Positions 8,663 to 16,682 of a stretch of 64,000 nucleotides of DNA are shown piece by piece (the first letter of the stretch is position 1; each line of letters starts with the position of its first letter). This stretch comes from Rhizobium sp. FKY42 (GTDB lineage Bacteria; Pseudomonadota; Alphaproteobacteria; Rhizobiales; Rhizobiaceae). Made by a program: the position numbers and the translations under genes. Location: contig NZ_STGA01000010.1 of assembly GCF_005222835.1 (NCBI RefSeq), positions 1 to 64,000 of the forward strand, read 5' to 3'. Below the pieces are notes generated by a model. That model worked only from the letters and a program-made list of their open reading frames with translations, was not told the origin of the DNA and ran no database searches.

Positions 8663-9275
8663 CAAGGGCTGCCGCCTCGGCAACCAGCTCTTGCGTTGGT
8701 CGCAGCGCATCGAAGATGTGCCATCCCTGCTCCTCCGCCCAGCGATCAAGGCGCTCCACCAGCTTTGTCTGATGGGAAATGAAACTCTCACGCTCGCAGG
8801 CTGGATCCATTCCGCATTCATAGGCCACCAGATCACCGATCTTGCGCTCGTAGAGCGCGGTGGGAGATGCCTTGAGATAGATGATGAGATCCGGCTTCGG
8901 CAAAAGGTGACCGGCAGAGACGGCCTGTTGCTCATCCGCGCCATAGGCGATTTCGACGGCCACATGCTTGATCCAGTAACTGTCGTAGATGATTACTTGC
9001 GGCGCATCCGGCTTCGCCATGGTGGACGTCACCGTCAGCGCCATAGACCAGAGATAGAATAGAAGTCGCGCAGGGGCAGACATATCGAGTGCATACTGGC
9101 GCAGCTCCTCGACATTCGCATGAACGAAGGCTGCTGCCGGTGCCTCGGCACGATCAAGGATGCCGAACCGGTCAAGCCGTGTGGTGGAAATTCCGGCGTC
9201 AAGCAAAGCCTGATCGAGTGCGTTGCTGAGCGAGGTTTTTCCGGCTCCGTCCGTCCCCACGATGACCATGAGCAT
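8619..9275 (-). CDS. Thymidylate-kinase-like P-loop protein
   Basis: 218 residues with Walker A GTDGAGKTS at residues 7-15 and a dTMP-kinase-like fold: YDSYWIKH in place of the usual DRY/F-S-S lid-side motif, and PDLIIYLKASPTALYERK. It is divergent enough that the substrate is probably not dTMP. ATG 9275 is preceded by GGGAGG at 9 nt on the minus strand; an upstream in-frame start at 9332 lacks an RBS. It converges with the Asn-synthetase-like gene (44-nt overlap) and diverges from the HPr-kinase-like gene. A small-molecule or phosphonate kinase role is inferred. Confidence 0.7.
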   Translation of the reverse strand: MLMVIVGTDGAGKTSLSNALDQALLDAGISTTRLDRFGILDRAEAPAAAFVHANVEELRQYALDMSAPARLLFYLWSMALTVTSTMAKPDAPQVIIYDSYWIKHVAVEIAYGADEQQAVSAGHLLPKPDLIIYLKASPTALYERKIGDLVAYECGMDPACERESFISHQTKLVERLDRWAEEQGWHIFDALRPTQELVAEAAALVISRLPAQQGEAAE

Positions 9276-9431
9276 ATCGCTACGCCTCCCTCTTCCATGA
9301 TGCAGCCGCCTTTTTGCGATTTTCGGCAGCAAGGTCTGGTGAATACACTATAAAAATGCAACATATACGTGATACAGCCAAAAGCTGCAAATGTCTATTG
9401 CTGATCCATTGATATTGACGAGGGTAAATCA

Positions 9432-10601
9432 TTGGAACTTCACTCATTTATGAAACGCGCCATCCTGCAGGCCGTCGATGGTTGCGCACACCATTTTCGT
9501 GTCACCCTGCATGGTCATCCGGTGGAGTTCTGTTCGGACGAAGCGGACACAGGTGAAATCCTGCAGTTTCTTTTCCATCTCCAGGCGCAAGTCGTTGAGC
9601 GCACAAAAGAGGAACAATCATCATCTTCAAGCCCGTGGCGGATCGCGGTCATACGCTCCGATGCGATCTGGAACCACGAGGCCGATCGACGCCCGATCGA
9701 TCCAGAGGGAGAAATGGTCGGACTCAGGACCTACTGGCGTCCGGATTTCCCTTCGGAATTTGTTGTCCTGTCGAAGGCGTTGACCGTCGTTCGCCACAAG
9801 GCGCCATTCCGTGGCCTCACCGTTCTTCTGAATGAAGAGCGCCTCTTCGTCTATGTGCGGCCGGAAGCGGACGACACATTCATCCCGCATGTGGAGACCT
9901 TGGCCGGATACCTCTGGCGGCGTGCCTTGTGGCACGAAGGCTTCCTCGATCTCCATTCGGCCATGTTGCGTTATCGCGGTCGTGGAGCCGTGATCATCGG
10001 CCCCAAGATGGCCGGCAAAACATCGTTGGCTATGCATTTTCTGGCCCGTGGCGCGGAGCTTCTGGGCAGCGATTTCGGCGAGATCACCATGACGCCGCAG
10101 GGTACGCTCCAGGCGAAGGCGGTGCCTCACATATGCAGGATCACCCCGGAAACCATTGCTGACAATGCTTTTCTCTACAAGGCACTCGACACGACGCGCC
10201 GGGATGGTTTTGCCTATCGCAACGGTCCGGTTTTTTCCCATGGCAAGTATGAATTCTTCGCTCCGGGGCTGGATCTCCTGTTCAACCGTCCGGTCAACAT
10301 CACCTCCATGAACGTGGATCTTCTGATCTTTCCCAAATTTTCCCCGGACACGATCCGTCAGCGCATCACGTCGATCGACTCTGAAACAGCACGCGCACGG
10401 CTTGTTCAAAGTATTGCGCATGACAGGCCCCTGGCCGACTGGTTGCCGTTTCCTGACGTCCTGAACCGGCAAGATCGGGAAGCTCCCCGGCTTGAGGCGC
10501 TTGGCAAGGCACAGTTGCGTGCCGTTCAGGTGGAATTCGGCCGGGAGCCCTCGCTGGCATGGGAGGACATCACAGCCTTGTTCGATACCGGCGCTGGCTG
10601 A
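9432..10601 (+). CDS. HPr kinase-related P-loop protein
   Basis: 389 residues. The C-terminal half resembles the HPr-kinase/phosphorylase ATPase core: EGFLDLHSAML followed by the P-loop GPKMAGKTSLAMHF (about 190-203) and an acidic LLGSDFGEI motif. The first 180 residues are a variable domain, as in HprK-related kinases associated with lasso-peptide and other RiPP clusters. One such kinase, from a lasso cluster, is known to phosphorylate the precursor peptide. The TTG start at 9432 has GAGGG 8 nt upstream; the ATG at 9450 has no RBS. A role in phosphorylating the 71-aa peptide is a testable inference. Confidence 0.75.
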   Translation: MELHSFMKRAILQAVDGCAHHFRVTLHGHPVEFCSDEADTGEILQFLFHLQAQVVERTKEEQSSSSSPWRIAVIRSDAIWNHEADRRPIDPEGEMVGLRTYWRPDFPSEFVVLSKALTVVRHKAPFRGLTVLLNEERLFVYVRPEADDTFIPHVETLAGYLWRRALWHEGFLDLHSAMLRYRGRGAVIIGPKMAGKTSLAMHFLARGAELLGSDFGEITMTPQGTLQAKAVPHICRITPETIADNAFLYKALDTTRRDGFAYRNGPVFSHGKYEFFAPGLDLLFNRPVNITSMNVDLLIFPKFSPDTIRQRITSIDSETARARLVQSIAHDRPLADWLPFPDVLNRQDREAPRLEALGKAQLRAVQVEFGREPSLAWEDITALFDTGAG

Positions 10602-10618
10602 AAAGGACGAGTTCTTGG

Positions 10619-11734
10619 TCAGACGATATGCCAGACACCCTGGTCGTCGGCAGTTCGCATATCAAGCAGTTCGACACGTCCTGACCCATGGCGCGCCATG
10701 AGAAAGAGAAAGCTCAGATGCGTCGCTTTTCTTTGCCGCATATCCTCCCGATAGGCGGCAAGAACAAGGTTCGGATCCTGCCCGATTTCACGCGCAACGG
10801 CTGACGCCATCGCCTCCAGATAGCCATCCTTTGCGGCCACCTCCTTCATGGAAACCACAGTCACGACGATATCGAGATGATGGGCCTTGGCGTTGGTGAC
10901 CAGAAGATCTCGGAGATAATGATTGTCCGCATCGGCAAGACAGCTCGCGATGAGGTGCCCCCGCCCTGAAGGTGACAAGGCCGCGGGCAGCCCTTCAAGA
11001 ATACGGCAGCAAGCGCGCATGCCGTCATATCCACCGTGCCCGATGGACAGATCCGGCAGGCTATCCGGCACAGGCAGTAGCGGCGGGTTGGCAACCACGA
11101 GATCGAATTGTCGACCTTCCACGGGTTCGAACATGTCTCCCTGCAGAACGTCGATCTTTCCCTCAAGCCGGTTCAGCATCACGTTGACCTGGGCGAGTTC
11201 AACAGCATCCCTGTTGCGCTCGACCGCCGTGATGCGGCGTGCAAATCCCGCGCAATGCAGTGCCTGCAACCCGCTTCCCGAACATAGATCGAGCACAGTC
11301 GCCTCGGCCCTTGGCTGAATGCGCAACATCAGCGCAACCGAGTCGTCGCCGAGATAGTGGCTTAATCCTGTGCCGGGAGGCGTGCAGAACAGCCACCGGC
11401 CTGCGACTGGAAGGAGCCGTAGTCCAACCTTGAGCTGCAGCTTTCTACCATCGAAAATCGCAACGCCAGCGCGCGGCAGCTCAGTCGAAATCCAGCCCAG
11501 CTCTTGCGGTAGCTGCCTGACGTCTATCTCTGCACCGAATGCAAACAGTTCCACCAAAATTCGCAGGCGATCGGGCACGCGATCGCGATATGGCCGCCAA
11601 TCGAGCGGACGGGGATGAAGCGGATTAAAGCTGGTCAGGAACTCTCCCAGACCGCGATCAGCGAGCGCTTCGACTAAATTTCCAAGCACGGGCACAGGCC
11701 GCCCCCGTTCGGTTGCGTCAAAATAATGATGCAT
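10619..11734 (-). CDS. SAM-dependent methyltransferase (NPPL type)
   Basis: 371 residues. A Rossmann methyltransferase core begins with VLDLCSGSGLQAL (SAM loop), an acidic AVERN at beta-2, and the catalytic VVANPPLLP motif, which in this class marks nitrogen methylation (PrmC, RsmC, adenine enzymes). An N-terminal domain of about 150 residues is probably substrate-binding. It is convergent with the HPr-kinase-like gene (17 nt gap) and head-to-head with PEP mutase across a 120-nt spacer with a perfect inverted repeat. Which nitrogen (peptide, amine or nucleotide) it methylates is unknown. Confidence 0.75.
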   Translation of the reverse strand: MHHYFDATERGRPVPVLGNLVEALADRGLGEFLTSFNPLHPRPLDWRPYRDRVPDRLRILVELFAFGAEIDVRQLPQELGWISTELPRAGVAIFDGRKLQLKVGLRLLPVAGRWLFCTPPGTGLSHYLGDDSVALMLRIQPRAEATVLDLCSGSGLQALHCAGFARRITAVERNRDAVELAQVNVMLNRLEGKIDVLQGDMFEPVEGRQFDLVVANPPLLPVPDSLPDLSIGHGGYDGMRACCRILEGLPAALSPSGRGHLIASCLADADNHYLRDLLVTNAKAHHLDIVVTVVSMKEVAAKDGYLEAMASAVAREIGQDPNLVLAAYREDMRQRKATHLSFLFLMARHGSGRVELLDMRTADDQGVWHIV

Positions 11735-11755
11735 CTTATGCGATAAATCATTTCA

Positions 11756-11778
11756 ACTAGCAATCAGAAATTGCTAGT
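11756..11778. promoter_or_regulatory. 9-bp inverted repeat between methyltransferase and PEP mutase genes
   Basis: ACTAGCAAT (11756-11764) and ATTGCTAGT (11770-11778) are perfect inverted copies separated by CAGAA. The repeat lies in the divergent intergenic region, 76 nt before the PEP mutase start and 22 nt before the methyltransferase start, so it could be an operator for both. No regulator gene lies in the cluster. Confidence 0.55.
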
Positions 11779-11853
11779 ATGCCGCACGGTTCTCGCGCCG
11801 GTCACGGTCCGAGATCTGCGTTCTCAGCGCGGCCTATTTGTCGGGAGGAAAAA

Positions 11854-12717
11854 ATGGCGCATAGCCTTCGCAATCTCATGGATACAAACCGCCTTGTGCG
11901 GGTGCTTGAAGCGCATACTCCCCTCTGCGGCCTGATCGCCCAGGCGGCGGAGTTCAAATCCCCCACGGTGACCCGCAAATTCGACGCCGTATGGTCAAGC
12001 AGCCTTTCCGACTCCGCAATCCGTGGCAAACCGGATATCGAGGTCGTTGACCACTCCTCACGCCTCCTTTCACTTCACGAGTTGATGGACGTCTGTTCCT
12101 TGCCGGTCATCTATGATTGCGATACCGGCGGGAACCACCTTCAACTGCGCTCCACGGTTCGCAGCCTGGAGCGAGCCGGAGTCTCCGCAACGATCGTGGA
12201 AGACAAGGGAGGTCTGAAGCAGAACTCGTTGAAGGGCAATATGCCGGGTCAGCTGCAACTGCCGATCGAGGACTTCTGCGCCAAGCTTCAGTCCGCAAAA
12301 ACCTGGCAGCGCAATTCGGAATTCATGGTGATTGCGAGGATCGAAAGCCTGGTTCTCGGAAACGGGATGCAGGATGCCCTCACGCGCGCCCGTGCATATC
12401 TGCGGGCCGGTGCGGACGGCGTGATGATCCATAGCCATCATCAGGACCCCGATGAGGTTCTCGAATTCAGCAAGGAGTTCAGGCGTTCGGGCGAAAGAGC
12501 CCCTCTGGTTGCCGTTCCCACCACCTATAACGCCGTGAATGAGGAAACCTTGTTCCAGGCAGGCGTCAACGTCATCATCTATGCGAACCATCTCCTGCGT
12601 TCCTCCCATAAGGCCATGAAGCAGGCCGCCAGTTCGATTCTGCAGTATGGTCGGGCAGCCGAATGCGAGGAACTTTGCACCCCGGTTGGAGACATACTTC
12701 GCTGTTTCGACACGTAG
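11854..12717 (+). CDS. pepM: Phosphoenolpyruvate phosphomutase
   Basis: 287 residues of the PEP mutase/isocitrate lyase barrel. The diagnostic motif EDKGGLKQNS (residues 116-125) matches the EDKxxxKxNS signature that separates true PEP mutase from lyase relatives. YDCDTGG near residue 90 supplies Mg2+ ligands. The enzyme forms the C-P bond by converting PEP to phosphonopyruvate, the first step of nearly all phosphonate biosynthesis. ATG 11854 is preceded by GGGAGGAA; an upstream start at 11779 would add a non-conserved stretch across the operator. Its 3' end is 3 nt from that of the convergent decarboxylase gene, the enzyme that pulls its unfavourable equilibrium. Confidence 0.95.
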   Translation: MAHSLRNLMDTNRLVRVLEAHTPLCGLIAQAAEFKSPTVTRKFDAVWSSSLSDSAIRGKPDIEVVDHSSRLLSLHELMDVCSLPVIYDCDTGGNHLQLRSTVRSLERAGVSATIVEDKGGLKQNSLKGNMPGQLQLPIEDFCAKLQSAKTWQRNSEFMVIARIESLVLGNGMQDALTRARAYLRAGADGVMIHSHHQDPDEVLEFSKEFRRSGERAPLVAVPTTYNAVNEETLFQAGVNVIIYANHLLRSSHKAMKQAASSILQYGRAAECEELCTPVGDILRCFDT

Positions 12718-12720
12718 GGC

Positions 12721-13866
12721 TCAGCCCGACTGGATATGGGTCCGAAAGCGCACCATGTTTTCCATCGGCGTGGCTGAAGGCCTCGGCAGTTGCGGCAGAC
12801 TTCCGGCCGCCACGTGCGCATGGATGGCCACCGGCCCGTCACCGGCTTGCAATGCTTCTTCGAACGCATCCGTAAAATCATTGATGGCGAATGTCTCGAA
12901 GACGCGAGGAAAACCGGTAAAGGCAGCGACCTGCGAGAAGGAAACGTTTTTCGCAACCGTTTCCTGCCCGCCGGTGGAATCATGCACACCGTTATCGAGA
13001 ACGATATGGATGAGGTTATCGTCGGCATAGCTTCCGATCATGGCGAAAGCCCCCATTTGCATAAGCGCCGCACCGTCACCGTCGAGTACAACAATCTTGC
13101 GCTTTGTCGTGAGCGAGATGCCGAGGCCAACGGTGGAAGCCAGCCCCATTGAGCCCACCACATAAAGATTGCGTGGGCTGTCATTGATCAGCAAAAGTTC
13201 GCGGCTCATCTTGCCGGTCGAGGACACAATTCCCGCCATTTCGGGTGCATGTTTCTGGACCGCATCGATGACGGACATGCGGGTCGGAAAAGAAGACCCG
13301 GCGATCGCAATCGGCGCCTCTCGCCGAGCATTTCGGCAGTTGCGAATGCGGCTTTTGCTGTGCGGCTGGGGAGAGAATGTCTTCTCCCTGATCACGATTG
13401 CAAAGCTTCTCGCGTTGCGAAAGCAATGGTCTGCCTTGTCCAGCAACATGTCGGCATTGCCGCCATCGCGAGACAGAATCTCGAAAGGAATATCGAGCAA
13501 TTTCAGCGTATCCAGCAGGATCCCTCCCATGGAATCGTGCTGCGGTTCGTCGCCGGTACCGGGCTCACCACGCCAGCTGATCAGCAATAGCAAGGGTATG
13601 CGTTGAACGGCTATCAACGAGGTCAGCCCGTCGAATGCGTTTCCCAATCCCGAATTCTGCATGAAGACGATCGGTTTGCATCCGCCGATATAGGCACCGG
13701 CAGCAAGTCCCACGGCCAGACCTTCGTTCACAGCGCTAAAGTAGCGCCAGTTTTCCTCAAGCGTGAACTGGTTGATAAGCGGACCCAGTAGGGAGCATGG
13801 AACTCCCGTTGCAAAATCATATCCGCGTACTGAAAGTCTGTCCGTGATTTCAGAAGGGCTTATCAT
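12721..13866 (-). CDS. ppd: Phosphonopyruvate decarboxylase
   Basis: 381 residues of a ThDP enzyme. The N-terminal PYR domain has FATGVPCSLLGPLIN and the ThDP-activating Glu in SAVNEGLAVG. The C-terminal PP domain carries VVLDGDGAALMQMGAFAMIG...VLDNGVHDSTGGQ, the GDG-N ThDP/Mg2+ motif with the GGQ loop typical of phosphonopyruvate decarboxylases. It converts phosphonopyruvate to phosphonoacetaldehyde and CO2. ATG 13866 fits GGAG at 6 nt; ATG 13872 abuts the GGAG. It is transcribed convergently to pepM rather than in one operon, which is unusual. Confidence 0.93.
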   Translation of the reverse strand: MISPSEITDRLSVRGYDFATGVPCSLLGPLINQFTLEENWRYFSAVNEGLAVGLAAGAYIGGCKPIVFMQNSGLGNAFDGLTSLIAVQRIPLLLLISWRGEPGTGDEPQHDSMGGILLDTLKLLDIPFEILSRDGGNADMLLDKADHCFRNARSFAIVIREKTFSPQPHSKSRIRNCRNARREAPIAIAGSSFPTRMSVIDAVQKHAPEMAGIVSSTGKMSRELLLINDSPRNLYVVGSMGLASTVGLGISLTTKRKIVVLDGDGAALMQMGAFAMIGSYADDNLIHIVLDNGVHDSTGGQETVAKNVSFSQVAAFTGFPRVFETFAINDFTDAFEEALQAGDGPVAIHAHVAAGSLPQLPRPSATPMENMVRFRTHIQSG

Positions 13867-14224
13867 TTTCATCTCCAGAAAGGCGAAGCTAAAAGTTGCA
13901 GATATTGCTATCTTTTCTCACCGAACGGCAGGAGCCCGCTCATGTAAGCCAATGAAGATAATCAATAAAATCCATTGTCTCAAAATTCAGTCTCTCGCAT
14001 TGCGAGCATCAACATGCGACCATGGATATTCTCTTCGAACGAAAAATGCAAACCATGATGGTATCCATGAATCGATCCCGCGGTTTATCCGCGTCGATAG
14101 GCAAGCCATGTACCAGTGTATGAGAGGTCCTTACCGGAGCACGCACATGGCCATCTCCAGAGGGATGAACGTCGGGAGCGCTTCTCAACGACCGCACCCG
14201 GTCAGTCACGGTGTCCGCCCAGCG
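13867..14224. other. Intergenic region, no gene supported
   Basis: About 360 bases with several short open frames that show no family resemblance or good RBS. It marks the boundary between the biosynthetic cluster and the importer island. Confidence 0.4.
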
Positions 14225-16276
14225 TCAGATTGCGGGTGCGACGACGATGCGGAAACCGTTGCCGCGCCAGAAACCATCCGGCTCCAGACTGCCACGATAG
14301 GTGCAGCACGCCTTCATCTGGCCGCTGCTGAAGCAGCCACCCCTTAAGACACGGCGAATGGCGGGTCCGGCATTGCTGTCCTCGCGGCCATCGTTTTCAT
14401 AGGGATAGCGGAAGCTTGGCGTTGCCATGTCTTCTCCCCACAACGTCGTGCACCATTCCCAGACCTGGCCCGCCATATCGTAGCAGCCATAGGGGGAGCG
14501 CCCTTTGGGAAAGAGCCCGACGGTGCAGGTGGTGTTGAAGCCAGCCTCCTCTGAATTGGAGGCATCGTCCTGCCATTCATGACCCCAGGGATAGATGATG
14601 TCCTGTCCCCGGTCCGACTGGTCGCCGCGTGCGGCTCGTTCCCATTCCGGTTCCGTAGGAAGTCGCACGATCTCGGTGTCAGTGAGGCGCCCCTCATGAC
14701 GCCAGATCTCTGTCAACCATACGCAAAAGGCGTTGGCATCCCGCCAGGTGAGATCGGTAGCGGGCGCACTTTGCCGCTCAGGCGAAAATCCGTCCGGGCT
14801 TTGCCAGGACCGGTTCGTGGCGCGGACGAATTGGCCATAGCGCCCGTTGGTCACCGGGTAGAGACCGATCCGGAACGCGCCAACCGTCAGTACGTGCGGC
14901 GGGGCCGAATTCGCATGCGTATTGGAACCGAAGATAAAGGAGCCAGCAGACACGCTGGCCAGTGCTTCCAGATCGCGTGGGTCGCCCAAGGTTGAAAGCG
15001 CCCGCCCCGCCTGTTCTCGCTCGCCGGGGGTCAAAGCCCCGGTCTCAACGATCTTCCGTATTTTCTCAGTCAATGCCATGTGAAATGCGCCATCGGTTGA
15101 AAGCTCCGACGCCAGGAGAGCCCCTCGCAGCGAAGCTTCGCCATCGCCTTCCAGAAGATCTGAGACCAGTTCAGTAAGGACAGGCGTGCCGGAAAGCCGT
15201 CTGGCCAGGCTCCTGAGAACCGGAGCCCACAGCGGCGGATTGGTTCGGAAAGCCGCAACGGCTGATTTTGGCGTCTGATCCGCCAGATGGCGAGCGGCCA
15301 GCAATTGCCGTACCCGCGTGACAGGCAAGAGCTCTGGATCATCCAGTGTTCCGCAGAGGGCATCGGACGCAAGTCCGCACAACAGCTTTGTGGTCTGCTT
15401 GTCCTTCGCCACATGCGCCAGCCACGCATCGGCGATTTCTTCGGCGCTCGCACCATGGGCGGAAGCGCTCAGCGCCATGGCAAATTGCGCCGGATTGGCC
15501 GCCGCAGAACCGAGACCGATGCCCCTTGCCTCGACATCGAGCCCCGCAATGGTTCGCGCAGCGCCGATGCGCTGGCCCTTGAGAAGTGGCAATAGCGTGA
15601 AGCGTACGAAAGGTGCGGGCGGCACCAGCCCTGCGCTCGCCTCCTTTTCCGCCAGAGCCAGAATACGCACGCGCGGATGAGCCGCCTGCATGCCAAGCGC
15701 CTCTTCGAGCAGCCTTGCGGCGCTGGAGCCTGCATTCTCCAGCGCATCCAGGATGATCAGCAATGTGGCAGAGGATGAAGACCAGGTATCGGACGCCAGA
15801 AGCGCCTCCAATCCGGGAGCCGCGGCATCCACCAGCGCCATCAGGCACGCCTCCTTTCGCACCTCAAGATACAGAGGCAGCACGTCGTCAGCCTCCCAAA
15901 CCTCCGCTTGGCGCGCGCCCAACTCGTTGCGCGCCAGCATGCGCGGCGTCTTGTCACCGCGTGCCAGCGCGAAGCTCAAATGCCGGGCGAATGTCGTCTT
16001 GCCGCTGCCGGTTTCTCCCGCCAAAACAAGCGCCACATGATCCCGGGCCATTTCGAGAGCGGAGAAATAGACAGGCGGCTCCGGTTCAGCCTGCTCTCGC
16101 AATTTGCGCAGTCCCTTGGCAGCCTTGTCCTCGACCGTGAAGTTGACGAGAAGCGGGATGTAACCCTCTGCGAGGCTCGCCACGTCTCCATCGGGACGCG
16201 CCATCAAGGGGCGCGCGCCAAAGGCAAGGGCCTGCTCGAAAAGGGTTTCGCGCAAACGGTCCAGCGACATGCTCAT
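14225..16276 (-). CDS. NACHT-like P-loop NTPase fused to an FGE/SUMF1 domain
   Basis: 683 residues. Residues about 80-250 form a P-loop NTPase: Walker A GETGSGKT at 87-94 and a Walker-B-like LLIILDALENAG, as in STAND/NACHT proteins. A helical middle follows. From about residue 430 a formylglycine-generating-enzyme/sulfatase-modifying-factor domain appears: GSFIFGS, YPVTNGRYGQFV, LPTEPEWERAARG, YDMAGQVWEWC, VLRGGCFSSG and GNGFRIV. The C-x4-C copper pair of genuine FGE is not evident (ACCTYRG instead), so this may be a binding or C-type-lectin-like module. It is last in an importer operon, 13 nt after the VOC gene. Function is unknown; sensing or protein modification is possible. Confidence 0.8.
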   Translation of the reverse strand: MSMSLDRLRETLFEQALAFGARPLMARPDGDVASLAEGYIPLLVNFTVEDKAAKGLRKLREQAEPEPPVYFSALEMARDHVALVLAGETGSGKTTFARHLSFALARGDKTPRMLARNELGARQAEVWEADDVLPLYLEVRKEACLMALVDAAAPGLEALLASDTWSSSSATLLIILDALENAGSSAARLLEEALGMQAAHPRVRILALAEKEASAGLVPPAPFVRFTLLPLLKGQRIGAARTIAGLDVEARGIGLGSAAANPAQFAMALSASAHGASAEEIADAWLAHVAKDKQTTKLLCGLASDALCGTLDDPELLPVTRVRQLLAARHLADQTPKSAVAAFRTNPPLWAPVLRSLARRLSGTPVLTELVSDLLEGDGEASLRGALLASELSTDGAFHMALTEKIRKIVETGALTPGEREQAGRALSTLGDPRDLEALASVSAGSFIFGSNTHANSAPPHVLTVGAFRIGLYPVTNGRYGQFVRATNRSWQSPDGFSPERQSAPATDLTWRDANAFCVWLTEIWRHEGRLTDTEIVRLPTEPEWERAARGDQSDRGQDIIYPWGHEWQDDASNSEEAGFNTTCTVGLFPKGRSPYGCYDMAGQVWEWCTTLWGEDMATPSFRYPYENDGREDSNAGPAIRRVLRGGCFSSGQMKACCTYRGSLEPDGFWRGNGFRIVVAPAI

Positions 16277-16289
16277 TTCATTCGCCTCT

Positions 16290-16670
16290 TCAGAAGAGCT
16301 TGGCGATATCGGGATTGTGAAACCGCTGTATCTCTATCGCGTAACCGGCTGGATCTTCAAAGAAGAAATGCTCACAGAACCGTCCGCGCAGCAGTTCGGA
16401 AAGACCGGGCACACCGGCAGCCTTCAGCTTTGCGTGCCAGCCCTCCACATCCTGCGCCACGATCGTCAGCAGGACGGCGCTTTTCGCCTGGTGCTTCAGG
16501 TGACCGCGATTGCCGTCAACGATCCCGAAATAACATTTCCCAGCGATACGATAGATGCGAGCCAGACCCTGATCGAGGACAAGCTCAAGCCCCAGCACGT
16601 TCTCATAGAACGGCGCGACGGCATGGATATCCTCATAGTAGAAGAAGGTGATCGAGTAGTCCTTTTCCAT
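16290..16670 (-). CDS. Glyoxalase/bleomycin-resistance (VOC) family protein
   Basis: 126 residues, one VOC module: FFYYEDIHAVAPFYENVLGLELV, then a second half ending FFFEDPAGYAIEIQRF with the C-terminal metal-site Glu. The family covers isomerases, epimerases, lyases and dioxygenases, so the reaction is not predictable. It lies 12 nt after the second binding protein in a leftward operon with importer permeases, suggesting action on the imported compound. Confidence 0.8.
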   Translation of the reverse strand: MEKDYSITFFYYEDIHAVAPFYENVLGLELVLDQGLARIYRIAGKCYFGIVDGNRGHLKHQAKSAVLLTIVAQDVEGWHAKLKAAGVPGLSELLRGRFCEHFFFEDPAGYAIEIQRFHNPDIAKLF

Positions 16671-16682
16671 GATGGAAGCTCC

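Noticed and set aside
8619..9332. Thymidylate kinase of DNA metabolism (tmk)
   Set aside because: The P-loop matches, but lid and DRY-type motifs differ and the context is biosynthetic; called dTMP-kinase-like only.
14225..16276. Genuine formylglycine-generating enzyme
   Set aside because: The domain is recognisable but the C-x4-C copper site is not seen and no sulfatase gene is adjacent.
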